64,000 bases of DNA from Halobaculum sp. CBA1158 (GTDB lineage: Archaea; Halobacteriota; Halobacteria; Halobacteriales; Haloferacaceae), in the NCBI RefSeq assembly GCF_021431925.1, contig NZ_CP090372.1:124001-188000 (forward strand). The letters run 5' to 3'. A program made the translations under genes and the position numbers. Each line of letters opens with the position of its first letter. Position 1 is the first letter of the stretch. The notes under the pieces are model-generated. The model ran no database searches. It saw only the letters and a program-made list of their open reading frames with translations, and had not been told where the DNA came from. Of this stretch, positions 41,842-50,317 are shown in pieces.

Positions 41842-43671
41842 ATGTCATCTAGTCCCATCGACTACGGTCGCCTCGACGCCGGCCGCGAGTGCAACTACTG
41901 GGCGATGGATCCGACCCTCCGGACGGCCGCGGCGCGGGCGTACCCCGACGGCGAGTTCGAGTGGGCCGAGCCCCTCCTGTCGTCGTTCGGCGACGCCTGC
42001 GGCCACGGGATCGCCGAGCGCTCCGACCGGATCGACCGCCACCCGCCGGAGCTTCACACCTACGACGCCGACGGCGAGGTGGTCAACCGCGTCGAGTACC
42101 ACCCGGACCAACACGAGTCCGAGCACGTCGTCTACGGGGAGTTCCGGCTCACTCACGACGCCTTCCACGCGCCGCCGGGGCGCGAGGAGCCCGCGAGCCT
42201 CACGCACACGCTCGCGATGCAGGCGCTGTTGTCGTACTGCGACGTCGGCTTCTGCTGTCCGGCGTCGATGACGACGGGCGCGGCGCTGGTGTTGGATCGG
42301 GCCGACCACGACCGCGGGGAGTACCTCCGGCGACTCACCAGCGCCGACCCCGACGAGCACGTCGAGGGCGCGATGTTCCTCACCGAGAAGCAGGGCGGCA
42401 GCGACGTGGGGGCCAACGAGGTGACCGCCGAACGCGTCGCCGGCGACGAGTACGCGATCCGCGGCGAGAAGTGGTTCTGCTCGAACGTCGACGCGCAGGG
42501 GGCGCTCGTGCTCGCACGGACGCCCGACGCCCCGGCGGGGACCGACGGGCTGTCGCTGTTTCTCGTCCCCCACGAGGTCGACGGCGAGCCGAACGCGAAG
42601 CTGGTGCGGCGACTGAAGGACAAACTCGGCACGCTGTCGGTGCCGACCGGCGAGATCGAGTTCCGCGGCGCGACCGGCTACCTGATCGGCGAGGAGGGCG
42701 ACGGCTTCCGGCTGATGGCCGAGATGATGAACTACGAGCGGCTGACGAACGCCACGGGCGCGGTCGGCGTGATGGGCCGGGCGCTGCTGGAGGCGAAGGT
42801 GCACGCGGCGAACCGCGAGGCGTTCGGCAGCCGGCTCGACGAGCACGCGCTCATGCGGCGCGACCTCGCCGAGATGACCGTCGAGTACGAGGGCGCTGCG
42901 ACGTTCGCCTTCGAGGCCGCCCGCTGGTACAACGCCCACGAGCGCGGCGAGGGTGACGACCGCGACGGCGACAGAAACGGCGACGACGTCGATCGGGCGT
43001 TCAAGCTCATGCGCCTGCTGGTGCCGATCGCGAAGTACCGCACCGCCCGCGACTCGGTGGGGATCGCCTCCTACTGCATGGAGGTGCTCGGCGGCGACGG
43101 CTACGTCCGCGAGCACGTCACCCCGCGTCTGCTCCGGGACACGCAGGTCCTCCCGATCTGGGAGGGGGCCTCGAACGTCATCTCGCTGGACGTGCTCCGT
43201 GTGCTGGAGCGCGAGCGCGCCCACGAGGCGTTCGTTCCCTACGTCGCGGACCTCCTCGACGTGGACGACGACCGCCTCGCCGACCTAGCCGGAGAGGTCG
43301 ACGACGCGTTCGGCGAGTTACAGACCGCGCTGGCGACGCTCGCGACCGAGGACGCCGAGTACGCGCAGTACCACGCCAAGGAGCTCGCGAACCTGATCTA
43401 CGACGTGACGACCGCGGCGCTGTTGCTCGATCGCGCCGACGACGCGCTGGCGGGCGACGACGCCGAGGGGTCCGCCGGGGGCGGCCCGGACGCCCGCCCC
43501 GCGCTCGTCGCCGAGGCGTTCGTCGCCGAGCACCTCCGGACCGAGCAGGCTCGTGGGATCGCCTCCGGCGAGTCGCCGTGTGACGAACACTTCGACGCGC
43601 TGGCGCGGTATGCGAGCATCGACCCGGCGGAAGTCGACCTTGGAGCGTCGCCGGCGGCGGCCGACGACTGA
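41842..43671 (+). CDS. AidB-like acyl-CoA dehydrogenase
   Basis: A 609-residue flavoprotein, longer than normal acyl-CoA dehydrogenases (about 380-420) as in the AidB/FadE-12 branch. FLTEKQGGSDVGANEV is the FAD-binding core, RGEKWFCSNVDAQGALVLAR follows, and C-terminal VLGGDGYVREHVTPRLLRD plus PIWEGASNVISLDVLRV are AidB-type signatures. Residues about 355-372 carry an acidic insert. The exact role (acyl-CoA oxidation or DNA-alkylation response) cannot be read from sequence. No acyl-CoA partner genes are adjacent. Confidence 0.92.
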   Translation: MSSSPIDYGRLDAGRECNYWAMDPTLRTAAARAYPDGEFEWAEPLLSSFGDACGHGIAERSDRIDRHPPELHTYDADGEVVNRVEYHPDQHESEHVVYGEFRLTHDAFHAPPGREEPASLTHTLAMQALLSYCDVGFCCPASMTTGAALVLDRADHDRGEYLRRLTSADPDEHVEGAMFLTEKQGGSDVGANEVTAERVAGDEYAIRGEKWFCSNVDAQGALVLARTPDAPAGTDGLSLFLVPHEVDGEPNAKLVRRLKDKLGTLSVPTGEIEFRGATGYLIGEEGDGFRLMAEMMNYERLTNATGAVGVMGRALLEAKVHAANREAFGSRLDEHALMRRDLAEMTVEYEGAATFAFEAARWYNAHERGEGDDRDGDRNGDDVDRAFKLMRLLVPIAKYRTARDSVGIASYCMEVLGGDGYVREHVTPRLLRDTQVLPIWEGASNVISLDVLRVLERERAHEAFVPYVADLLDVDDDRLADLAGEVDDAFGELQTALATLATEDAEYAQYHAKELANLIYDVTTAALLLDRADDALAGDDAEGSAGGGPDARPALVAEAFVAEHLRTEQARGIASGESPCDEHFDALARYASIDPAEVDLGASPAAADD

Positions 43672-43802
43672 ATCGGAGGGCTCTGTTGAAATGGCATTTT
43701 TATGATTCTTTATCGGATGAAATAGCCGTTAGGTGGGAGTGCGTATTCATCGAACTCTGTGGAATTCTAGAAAGTACAGATTCCAACTTGGTATTGACAA
43801 GA

Positions 43803-43811
43803 CATTTAATT
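43803..43811 (+). promoter_or_regulatory. TATA-like box of the lipoprotein in the AT-rich segment
   Basis: ATTTAATTA lies about 25 bp before the ATG at 43832, a leaderless distance, and supports that start over the longer frame. Confidence 0.45.
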
Positions 43812-43831
43812 ACTCCAAGGTAACACCGAAT

Positions 43832-44194
43832 ATGAATCGTAGGACACTAATAAAGGGTGTTGTCGGCTGTTCCGTCTTTTCATCGGGGTGTTTAGGATTT
43901 ATTAGCGAGCCGTTTTCTCTCTCGATTTTTAATCGAACCGATATTTCACGTCGGGTTTCTCTGGAGCTCACTTCCGACAAAACAGCAGAGTCAGTATTAT
44001 CAGAACAATTCGTTATGGAGCCCGACACGGCAGAATATCCCGATATTGAATTGCGAAGCGGAGTCACGCACGAATTCTCACTAGAGGTTGAAGACGGAGA
44101 GAGATTAGAACTACCAATCAGTCCATCCACTACGTCTCTCGAAGTAGAGATCGAGCAAGGTGGGAGCTTAGATTATCAAGCGGCCGTCTCGTGA
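43832..44194 (+). CDS. Small lipoprotein of unknown function in an AT-rich segment
   Basis: A 120-residue protein beginning MNRRTLIKGVVGCSVFSSGC, with twin Arg and a lipobox Cys at 20, so Tat export and lipid anchoring are likely. The rest is a beta-strand-like domain (RRVSLELTSDKTAESVLSEQ) with conserved-looking alternation of polar and hydrophobic residues. Codons use A/T at third positions far more than neighbouring genes, marking recent acquisition. No family is recognised. Confidence 0.72.
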   Translation: MNRRTLIKGVVGCSVFSSGCLGFISEPFSLSIFNRTDISRRVSLELTSDKTAESVLSEQFVMEPDTAEYPDIELRSGVTHEFSLEVEDGERLELPISPSTTSLEVEIEQGGSLDYQAAVS

Positions 44195-44325
44195 CCGCTG
44201 ATCCGAGAAAAATAGACAAAGCGACTTGGTCGGTATCTGCTCTATATTGAGCGATTGAGACTGTGAGAAGCTGTCAGATTCGGTGTGCTTCTACAGAGTC
44301 ACACAAGAAGCCAACCGAAACGCCG

Positions 44326-45204
44326 TCACGGCCAATCTGGATCGACGCCCACGAGGTCGGCGCTGGCGGTCCACAGTCGCGCGCGGATCCCCGGGTCGGC
44401 GGCCTCGCTCGCGGGGGACGCGGGCTCGCCGTCGACGACGTACGCGCCGGTCGTCTCGCCGAATCGCTCGTCGGTGACGAGCCGGCACACCCGCCCGGCG
44501 GCGTCCTCGACGGTCGTCCCGACGCCCGGGATGAGACCCGCGACGCGGACCGCGAGGCGCGTCCGAAGGGGAGCGTCCCGGAACAGCCCCGTGGACGGGA
44601 CGAACCCCGGATGCACGCAGTTGGCCGTGACCCCGGCGTCGTCGGGGATCCGATCCGCGAGTTCGAGCGTGAACGCGATGGTCGCGAGCTTCGACCGGGC
44701 GTACGCCGCCAGCGCGTCGTACTCCCGGGTGAGCTGGAGATCGTCGAGTGCCAGCGTCGCGCGTCGGTGCACGTCCGAGGCGGTCACGACGACCCGCGCG
44801 GGAGCCGACGCCGCGAGCATGTCGAACAGTTCGTGAGTCAGCAGGTACGGCGCGAGGTGGTTCACCGCGAGCGTGAGTTCGATACCGTCGGCCGTCTCCG
44901 TGCGGGCGTCGACCGACAGCCCGGCGTTGTGAACGAGCGCGTCGATCCGGTCGTACGCGTCGCGAAGCTCCGCCGCGAGGTCGCGCACGGCCGATTTCGT
45001 CGCCAGGTCCGCCCGATGGAACCATACCTCCCCGGAGGTGTCGCCGGCGTCAGCGTCGGCGACGTCCGCGCCGCGCTCCCGGTCGCGGCCGACGACCGCG
45101 ACGGTCGCGCCGCCCGCGGCGAGATTCCTCGCGGCGACGCGGCCGATCCCGCTCGTTCCGCCGGTCAGGACCACGACGCGGTCGTCGGTGGCGTGTTCGG
45201 TCAC
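44326..45204 (-). CDS. Short-chain dehydrogenase/reductase
   Basis: A 292-residue SDR enzyme starting with GTG. VVLTGGTSGIGRVAA is the cofactor-binding TGxxxGIG motif, LVHNAGLS the NAG motif, VVTASDVH provides the Ser and YARSK the catalytic Tyr/Lys pair. It is longer than minimal SDRs, in the retinol-dehydrogenase/WW-oxidoreductase-like group. It is followed (upstream on the map, 72 bp) by a lipoprotein on the same strand. The substrate is unknown. Confidence 0.92.
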   Translation of the reverse strand: MTEHATDDRVVVLTGGTSGIGRVAARNLAAGGATVAVVGRDRERGADVADADAGDTSGEVWFHRADLATKSAVRDLAAELRDAYDRIDALVHNAGLSVDARTETADGIELTLAVNHLAPYLLTHELFDMLAASAPARVVVTASDVHRRATLALDDLQLTREYDALAAYARSKLATIAFTLELADRIPDDAGVTANCVHPGFVPSTGLFRDAPLRTRLAVRVAGLIPGVGTTVEDAAGRVCRLVTDERFGETTGAYVVDGEPASPASEAADPGIRARLWTASADLVGVDPDWP

Positions 45205-45276
45205 GGCTCTTCGGTCGGTTCGGCCGGATGCGACGAGGAGGTTTCGGTCGGCCGTCTGGATGCGCCCGGGGTGTCG

Positions 45277-46014
45277 CTATCGCCCCCCGTCTATCGCCTC
45301 GATCGCGAGGTCGAACCCCCAGTCGGCGCTCGCCTCCGGGTCGCCGATGGTCCCGTCGTCGTAGGCGGCGTATCTCGCCTCGAACCGGAACTCGCCGGTC
45401 GGGAAACAGCTCCCGTCTACGGGCGCGTCCGGCAGGGCGTACAGCCCGACGAAGGCGGTGAGCGTACCGCCTGCGGGGATCTCGACGGTGCCGTACTCGG
45501 CCGTCTGGACGGGCTGTGAGTCGAGCCGCCAACAGCCCGCGTCGGCGAGTTCGAGTTCCGGGGTCGCGCGGTCGGGCTCCCCGTCGGTTGAGCGGTCGGA
45601 GTGGGGGAGCCACACGAGCGCGGCGTCCTCGGCGTACGTGTACTGAAACACGACGTTCCGGTACTCGCCGATCGTGACGGCCGCGTCGGTCGTGTTCTCC
45701 ACGTCGACTCGGAGCACGACCGGTGACCCCTCGGTGACGTACGGGTCCGCGAGCGACACGCGCGGAGCGACCGGGAGGTCGGGCGCGTCGTCGACGGACG
45801 CCACGGTCGCCTCGTGGGTCGCGTCGGCGGGGCGCGCGCGGTCCGACGGGGCGGTGTCGGTGCCGTCGTCCGCCGGATCGTCGTCCGCCGGATCGTCGTC
45901 CGCCGAGCCCGGCGTGTCGGACGGTATCCCCGGGCCGCCGGAGCCGGTACAGCCCGCCAGTCCCGCGAGCGCGACGACCCCGCCCGCGCGGAGGAGGGTC
46001 CGTCTGGAGTGCAT
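45277..46014 (-). CDS. Lipoprotein of unknown function
   Basis: A 245-residue protein. MHSRRTLLRAGGVVALAGLAGC has twin Arg and a lipobox Cys at 22. A 50-residue Asp/Gly/Pro linker follows; within it the DNA has a short direct repeat encoding DDPADDDPADD. The mature domain (about 80-245) is beta-rich with VTEGSPVVLRVDVENTTDAA, the look of an immunoglobulin-like fold related to BsuPI/DUF-type intracellular or surface domains. No catalytic residues are seen. Confidence 0.78.
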   Translation of the reverse strand: MHSRRTLLRAGGVVALAGLAGCTGSGGPGIPSDTPGSADDDPADDDPADDGTDTAPSDRARPADATHEATVASVDDAPDLPVAPRVSLADPYVTEGSPVVLRVDVENTTDAAVTIGEYRNVVFQYTYAEDAALVWLPHSDRSTDGEPDRATPELELADAGCWRLDSQPVQTAEYGTVEIPAGGTLTAFVGLYALPDAPVDGSCFPTGEFRFEARYAAYDDGTIGDPEASADWGFDLAIEAIDGGR

Positions 46015-46129
46015 ACCCGTCGATCCGGCGGCTCGGGTAGTAAGCCGTGCGGAGAGTCAAAGCGGCGTTTGTTCCTTCGCGGGTCGCCGACTGCGACACG
46101 CCCTTACCCCCCGGCGACGAACCGCGGGC

Positions 46130-46426
46130 GTGACCGAGACCGAGACGATGCGGGCGCTCGTCCTCCACGTGGTGTCGCCCGCGGACCTCGACGACGGCGG
46201 GCTGACGCCCGCGGTCCGCGAGCGCGCGGGGTCGGGATACGTGCTGGTGTGTCGCCGCGGCGGCCGGCCGTCGTGGCTCGACAGGCTGCGGGCGTTCCTG
46301 GCGCGCGAGCCGATAGACGCCGTGACCGTCGTCGCCGACGAGCCGGCCGAGGAGGGCGACGAGCTCACCCTTCACCTGGAGGCGACTGAGACGCCCGGCG
46401 TCTACGAGGAAGTGCGGCGGGAGTGA
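46130..46426 (+). CDS. Conserved small haloarchaeal protein
   Basis: A 98-residue protein from a GTG at 46130 (or the ATG at 46148). A CCCTTACC stretch about 25 bp before the GTG favours the first. The sequence MRALVLHVVSPADLDDGGLTPAVRERAGSGYVLVCR is alternating hydrophobic and charged, and the end ETPGVYEEVRRE is acidic. It appears to be a globular domain without known motif. It converges on the HalX response-regulator gene with 24 bp between the stops. Function is unknown. Confidence 0.6.
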   Translation: MTETETMRALVLHVVSPADLDDGGLTPAVRERAGSGYVLVCRRGGRPSWLDRLRAFLAREPIDAVTVVADEPAEEGDELTLHLEATETPGVYEEVRRE

Positions 46427-46450
46427 CTCGGCGGCCGCGTCGCGACCGAC

Positions 46451-47002
46451 TCAGGAGAGCTTCGCGAGGTCGGCGAACGCGCCGCGGGTGTCGATCCTGT
46501 CGAGGGTGGCGTCGATCCGTTCGCGGACCTCCTCCAACTCGACACACAGCTCCTCGTACTCGTCGGTGTCGTCAGCGTCTCCGACCTCCAGGGCCGCCTT
46601 TTTCGAGGCGAGCGCGAAGAACTCCTGGCTGTGCTCGTCGTAGGCCGCCCGCTCGAGCAGCGTCTCGATGAGCCCCAACAGCTCCGGCTTGTCGACCGGC
46701 TTGACCCGGTAGTCGTCGAACGGCATGTCGACGATGTCGACGGTCGGCTCGACGGCCGTGAGCATCGCGACCTGTGGCTCGATCCCGTTCGAGCGAATCT
46801 CTCTGAGCACCTCCTCGCCGCGCATGTCCGGCATCCGTCGATCGAGCAACACAACGTCGACGGCGTCGCTCACGACCTCGAGCGCCTCCTCACCGGAGGT
46901 CGCAGTCAGGACTCGATACGCCCCGCCGAGATAGTTCGCGTACAGGTCGACGAGCGCCGACTCGTCGTCCACGAGGAGGACGGTCTCGTGCTCGTCGGTC
47001 AT
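46451..47002 (-). CDS. HalX-domain response regulator
   Basis: A 183-residue protein. Residues 1-115 are a receiver domain: VLLVDDES with the acidic pair, VVLLDRRMPDM with the phospho-acceptor Asp, TAVEP for the Thr/Ser switch and YRVKPVDK with the Lys. Residues 120-183 are a HalX domain (SKKAALEVGDADD...LEEVRERIDATLDRID), an acidic helical module found only in haloarchaea. There is no DNA-binding domain. The partner histidine kinase is not in the window. It is divergent from the 75-residue gene. Confidence 0.93.
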   Translation of the reverse strand: MTDEHETVLLVDDESALVDLYANYLGGAYRVLTATSGEEALEVVSDAVDVVLLDRRMPDMRGEEVLREIRSNGIEPQVAMLTAVEPTVDIVDMPFDDYRVKPVDKPELLGLIETLLERAAYDEHSQEFFALASKKAALEVGDADDTDEYEELCVELEEVRERIDATLDRIDTRGAFADLAKLS

Positions 47003-47147
47003 GATGAGAAGTCACGACCGGAACAGGTCATGTTTGGGGGTCACGTCGTCGGCATAAATATCTAGCACTCCAAATATCGATCGTGAGTTCTGCGTCGCGT
47101 TCCCGGGCCGCCCGGAGATTCATTACGGTTCGCGCGTACGCCGAGGC

Positions 47148-47375
47148 ATGGACATCGATACCGAGGAGTTGCTCACCTCGCTGACGAAGCGGGAGGACAA
47201 CGAGGCGATCAAGTCGTACCAGAACACGGTCGCAGTCGCGTGTCCGGCCTGCGAGGAGCCGTTCGACGACCTCGTCGTCTGCAAGCAGAACCCGACGAGC
47301 CTCGACCTCTCGAAGCGGTTGGACCTGTGCGTCGGCGTCGACGACGGTCAGGCGTACATCTTCACGCACGGATAG
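47148..47375 (+). CDS. Small CxxC protein (DUF7385-like)
   Basis: A 75-residue protein starting MDIDTEELLTSLTKREDNEA and containing one CPAC pair and a further Cys in VVCKQNPTSLDLS, with a conserved-looking RLDLCVGVDDGQAYIFTHG end. This composition resembles a short haloarchaeal family sometimes noted as a flagella-accessory-like domain. One Cys pair plus two single Cys could bind a metal. It is divergent from the HalX gene. Function is unknown. Confidence 0.65.
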   Translation: MDIDTEELLTSLTKREDNEAIKSYQNTVAVACPACEEPFDDLVVCKQNPTSLDLSKRLDLCVGVDDGQAYIFTHG

Positions 47376-47476
47376 CCGCCGTCGCCAGCGAGCGGCTGTC
47401 GGCTCGCCGACCCGCTCAACGTCGCGAGGGCGGACGACACCGCGCCCGTTATGCCCGCGGCGCGCCGAGGCGAACC

Positions 47477-48199
47477 GTGACCGAGTGGCCCCCGACCGAT
47501 CCGACGGACGCCGACGCCGTCGCCGAGCGACGCGACGACCTCGTCGCGGCGGTCCGCGAGCACGCCGGCCGCATCGCCTACCGGCTGTCGAGACTGGAAG
47601 GCGGCGACTACGGCAGTCGCGAGTTCTCGACCGACGGGGGCGTCTGGACCGTGAAGTACGAGGGCGGCGACCTGGAGTACCTCCGGTTCTCGCCCCGCGG
47701 CGGCGACGACGTGTACGCCGTCTCGACGAAACACCCGCCCGAGCCGACGGCGCTGGCGACCGCGCTCGACGACTACGACGCGTTCGTCCGAGCGTTCAAC
47801 GACCACGTCGCGGGCGCGGCGGGCGTCCTCGACGACGTGTCCGTCGAGTTCCCGGAACCGGCGTCGGCCGAGCGCGCCGTCGCCGAGCGCGACCGCGTGC
47901 TCGATGCGATCCACGACGTGTGCGACCGGATCGCCGGCGAGCTTCACCGGTACGAGGGCGGCGAGTACGGCACCTTCACCACCCGGGTCGACGGCGACCG
48001 CTGGGAACTCAACTGGGACCGCGAGGGGGTGTCGTATCTCCGAGTCGGGGGCGAAGGCGGCGTCTACCTCCTCTCGCAGTACGCGGCCCCGTCGGCGACG
48101 GACGTGCGCCGGTACGCGCCGAACGTTCGAGGGCTCGTCGCGGCGTACAACGACCACGTCGCGGACCTGGAGGCGGACCTGGCGCGCGTCGAGCTGTGA
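47477..48199 (+). CDS. Internally duplicated haloarchaeal protein
   Basis: A 240-residue protein from a GTG at 47477. It consists of two copies of a domain of about 100 residues. The first half has RIAYRLSRLEGGDYGSREF...VKYEGGDLEYLRFSPRGGDD...AFNDHVAG and the second RIAGELHRYEGGEYGTFTT...NWDREGVSYLRVGGEGG...AYNDHVAD. Aligned by these anchor motifs they are clearly homologous. No catalytic residue is obvious. The fold would be a pseudo-dimer. A TATA-like GTTATG about 30 bp upstream supports a leaderless GTG. Confidence 0.72.
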   Translation: MTEWPPTDPTDADAVAERRDDLVAAVREHAGRIAYRLSRLEGGDYGSREFSTDGGVWTVKYEGGDLEYLRFSPRGGDDVYAVSTKHPPEPTALATALDDYDAFVRAFNDHVAGAAGVLDDVSVEFPEPASAERAVAERDRVLDAIHDVCDRIAGELHRYEGGEYGTFTTRVDGDRWELNWDREGVSYLRVGGEGGVYLLSQYAAPSATDVRRYAPNVRGLVAAYNDHVADLEADLARVEL

Positions 48200-48229
48200 G
48201 GACGCGGACGGACCGTGACCCGGCCGAGC

Positions 48230-49240
48230 TCAGAGGCCGGCGTAGGGGCCGCCCTTCGCCTCGGTGAGCCGGTCGACCTGCTCGTCGGAGAGGTCGATCG
48301 TCGCGGCCGCGAGGTTCTCCTCCAACTGGTCGACGGTCCGTGCGCCGACGATCGGCGCTGTGACGCCGTCGCGGTGAGAGAGCCACGCGAGAGCGGTCTG
48401 TGCAGGCGAGGCGTCGACCTCGTCGGCGACGGCGTCGAGTTCGTCGTGCACGTCGAAGTTCTCCTCGGTGAGGTACGCCTCCTCGAAGCGGCCGGACTCG
48501 GCGGCGCGCGACTCGCCGGTGAGACCGTCCTCGCGGTCGTACTTCCCGGTGAGGAAGCCCTGGCCCAGCGGGCTCCACGGACAGACGGCGAGCCCCTCGT
48601 CGCGGGCCATCTCCAGGTAGTCTCCTTCGATCTCCCGGTCGACGAGGTTGTACCGCGGCTGTAGCACCGAGAACGGCTCCCAGCCCTCGTCGCGGGCGAT
48701 CTGGTTGGCGCGGGCGATCTTCCAGGCGTCCGGGCGCAGCGTCGACGCGCCGAGGTAGTGGACCTTCCCCGACTCGACGAGGCCGTTCAGCGTCCGCAGC
48801 AGCTCCCGGGTGTTCGTCGAGTCGTCCCAGCGGTGGATGTACAGCACGTCGACGTAGTCGGTGCCGAGCCGGTCGAGCAGGGCGTCGATCCGGTGGCGGA
48901 TGTTCTTTCGGTTCGTTCCCCAGCTGTTGGGGTCGTCGTCGCGGATCTGCCAGAAGATCTTCGAGGCGACGGTGTAGCGCTCGCGGTCGCGGTCGGCGAG
49001 CCAGTCGCCGATCCAGCGCTCGCTCTTGCCGCCGCCGTACACGTCGGCGGTGTCGATGTATCGGCCGCCCGCCTCAGCGTACGCGTCGAGCAGTTCGTGG
49101 GCGCGCTTCTCGCCGATCTCGACGTTCCCCTCCTCGGTCTCCTTGCCGAATCGCCAGGTGCCGAACTGGAGTTCGCTCGTCTGGATACCGGTGTCGCCGA
49201 ACTGGACGAACTCGAGGTCGATGTCGTCGGTGTCGGTCAT
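48230..49240 (-). CDS. Aldo/keto reductase
   Basis: A 336-residue NAD(P)H-dependent aldo/keto reductase from the ATG at 49240. YIDTADVYGGGKSE contains the catalytic Asp and Tyr, TVASKIFW the Lys, and DVLYIHRWD the His. The C-terminal cofactor region includes APIVGARTVDQLEENL. It belongs to the bacterial/archaeal AKR branch related to Gfo- and YajO-type reductases. It is followed by the LLM flavoprotein on the same strand 100 bp upstream. The substrate is unknown. Confidence 0.93.
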   Translation of the reverse strand: MTDTDDIDLEFVQFGDTGIQTSELQFGTWRFGKETEEGNVEIGEKRAHELLDAYAEAGGRYIDTADVYGGGKSERWIGDWLADRDRERYTVASKIFWQIRDDDPNSWGTNRKNIRHRIDALLDRLGTDYVDVLYIHRWDDSTNTRELLRTLNGLVESGKVHYLGASTLRPDAWKIARANQIARDEGWEPFSVLQPRYNLVDREIEGDYLEMARDEGLAVCPWSPLGQGFLTGKYDREDGLTGESRAAESGRFEEAYLTEENFDVHDELDAVADEVDASPAQTALAWLSHRDGVTAPIVGARTVDQLEENLAAATIDLSDEQVDRLTEAKGGPYAGL

Positions 49241-49340
49241 CGATCGGTCGTTCGTCGCTTCCGGGGAAAAGGGTTCAGCAATCGGCACGCTGTGGAGGCG
49301 GCGACGCCGACGCGGGCGCGACGCTCACAGGCGGTCGATC

Positions 49341-50264
49341 TCACAGGCGGTCGATCACGTCGTCCGCGAACCGTTCGAGCCCGGCCTCGGGGTCGTCGCC
49401 GCCGCCGGGCGAGACGAGCACGTGGTCGACGCCGAGGCGGTCGAGCGACCGGAAGTACTCGACGAACCACTCCGCGCCGGCGCGGTAGCCGAGGTGTCGC
49501 GGCTCCGGTTCGGCGTCCGGGTCGGCCGCCAGTTCCGTCCGCACGGCCATCGCGTACGGCGCGTCGCCGGCGACCGCACGCCAGTCCTCGAGATACGACT
49601 CCAGCGTCGACTCCGGGAGGTGATAGAAGAACCAGCCGTCGCCGTGCTCGGCGATCCAGTCGAGTTCCTGTCGCGCGAATCCGGTCGGGAGGACCGGGAT
49701 CGATCCCGCCGCCGGCTTCGGCACCGTGTCGAGGTCGCCGTCGAGTCGGCCCCAGTCGCCGGCCGCCTCGGGGAACGACTCGCTCCAGGCGGTTCGCAGG
49801 AGCGCGACCGACTCGCGGAAGCGCTCGCCGCGCCCGTCGGCGTCGACGCCGAAGGCGGGGAACTCGGGGTCGCGATCCCCCGTCGCCGCCCCCAGCACGA
49901 ACCGACCGCCGGAGATCCGGTCGAGGCTCGCGGCGCTCTTTGCGACGTGCAGCGGATGGCGGAGCGGGAGAACGACGCTCGCTGTGCCGAGGGCGACCTC
50001 GTCGGTGTGGGCGGCGGCGTATCCCAGCCACGTCCAGGGGTCGAACGTCTGACCGGCGTCGCCGAACCGCGGCCAGTACAGCGGCACGTCGCGGGCCCAC
50101 AGTCCGGCGTACCCGAGCGACTCTGCGCGGGCGGCGAGGCGCATCTCCTCCTCGGGATCGGGACGCTCCTCGCGCGCGCCGGTCAGCGGGAAGCCCGTCC
50201 CGAACGTGAGGTCGTCGCCGCCGAACAGCCGGTCGTAGCCCGGGTGGTCATCGAGGTCGGCCAC
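49341..50264 (-). CDS. Luciferase-like (LLM class) flavin- or F420-dependent oxidoreductase
   Basis: A 307-residue protein from the GTG at 50264; the longer frame upstream is Arg/Gly-rich noise. EEMRLAARAESLGYAGLWARDVP is the TIM-barrel start, LGTASVVLPLRHPLHVAKSAASLDRISGGRFVLGAATG is the LLM core, and PVLPTGFARQELDWIAEHGDGWFFY follows. It resembles the BA3436-type luciferase-like subfamily. Haloarchaea contain F420, so either FMN or F420 is possible. The DNA next to its 3' end has a short direct repeat (CACAGGCGGTCGATC, 49325-49355). Confidence 0.87.
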   Translation of the reverse strand: MADLDDHPGYDRLFGGDDLTFGTGFPLTGAREERPDPEEEMRLAARAESLGYAGLWARDVPLYWPRFGDAGQTFDPWTWLGYAAAHTDEVALGTASVVLPLRHPLHVAKSAASLDRISGGRFVLGAATGDRDPEFPAFGVDADGRGERFRESVALLRTAWSESFPEAAGDWGRLDGDLDTVPKPAAGSIPVLPTGFARQELDWIAEHGDGWFFYHLPESTLESYLEDWRAVAGDAPYAMAVRTELAADPDAEPEPRHLGYRAGAEWFVEYFRSLDRLGVDHVLVSPGGGDDPEAGLERFADDVIDRL

Positions 50265-50317
50265 GCCGAAGGGTGGCGGCCGAGGCGGTTTGTCGGCTCC
50301 GGTCGCGGCGATCCGGC

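Larger units (their letters stand above)
43672..44325. other. AT-rich segment of probable foreign origin
   Basis: Within 43672-44325 base composition drops sharply from the GC-rich norm of the window, with runs such as TGTTGAAATGGCATTTTTATG. It contains one lipoprotein gene. The flanks return abruptly to high GC. No terminal repeats or integrase are visible. The segment is consistent with an insertion from a lower-GC source or with a fast-evolving cargo spot. Confidence 0.6.
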
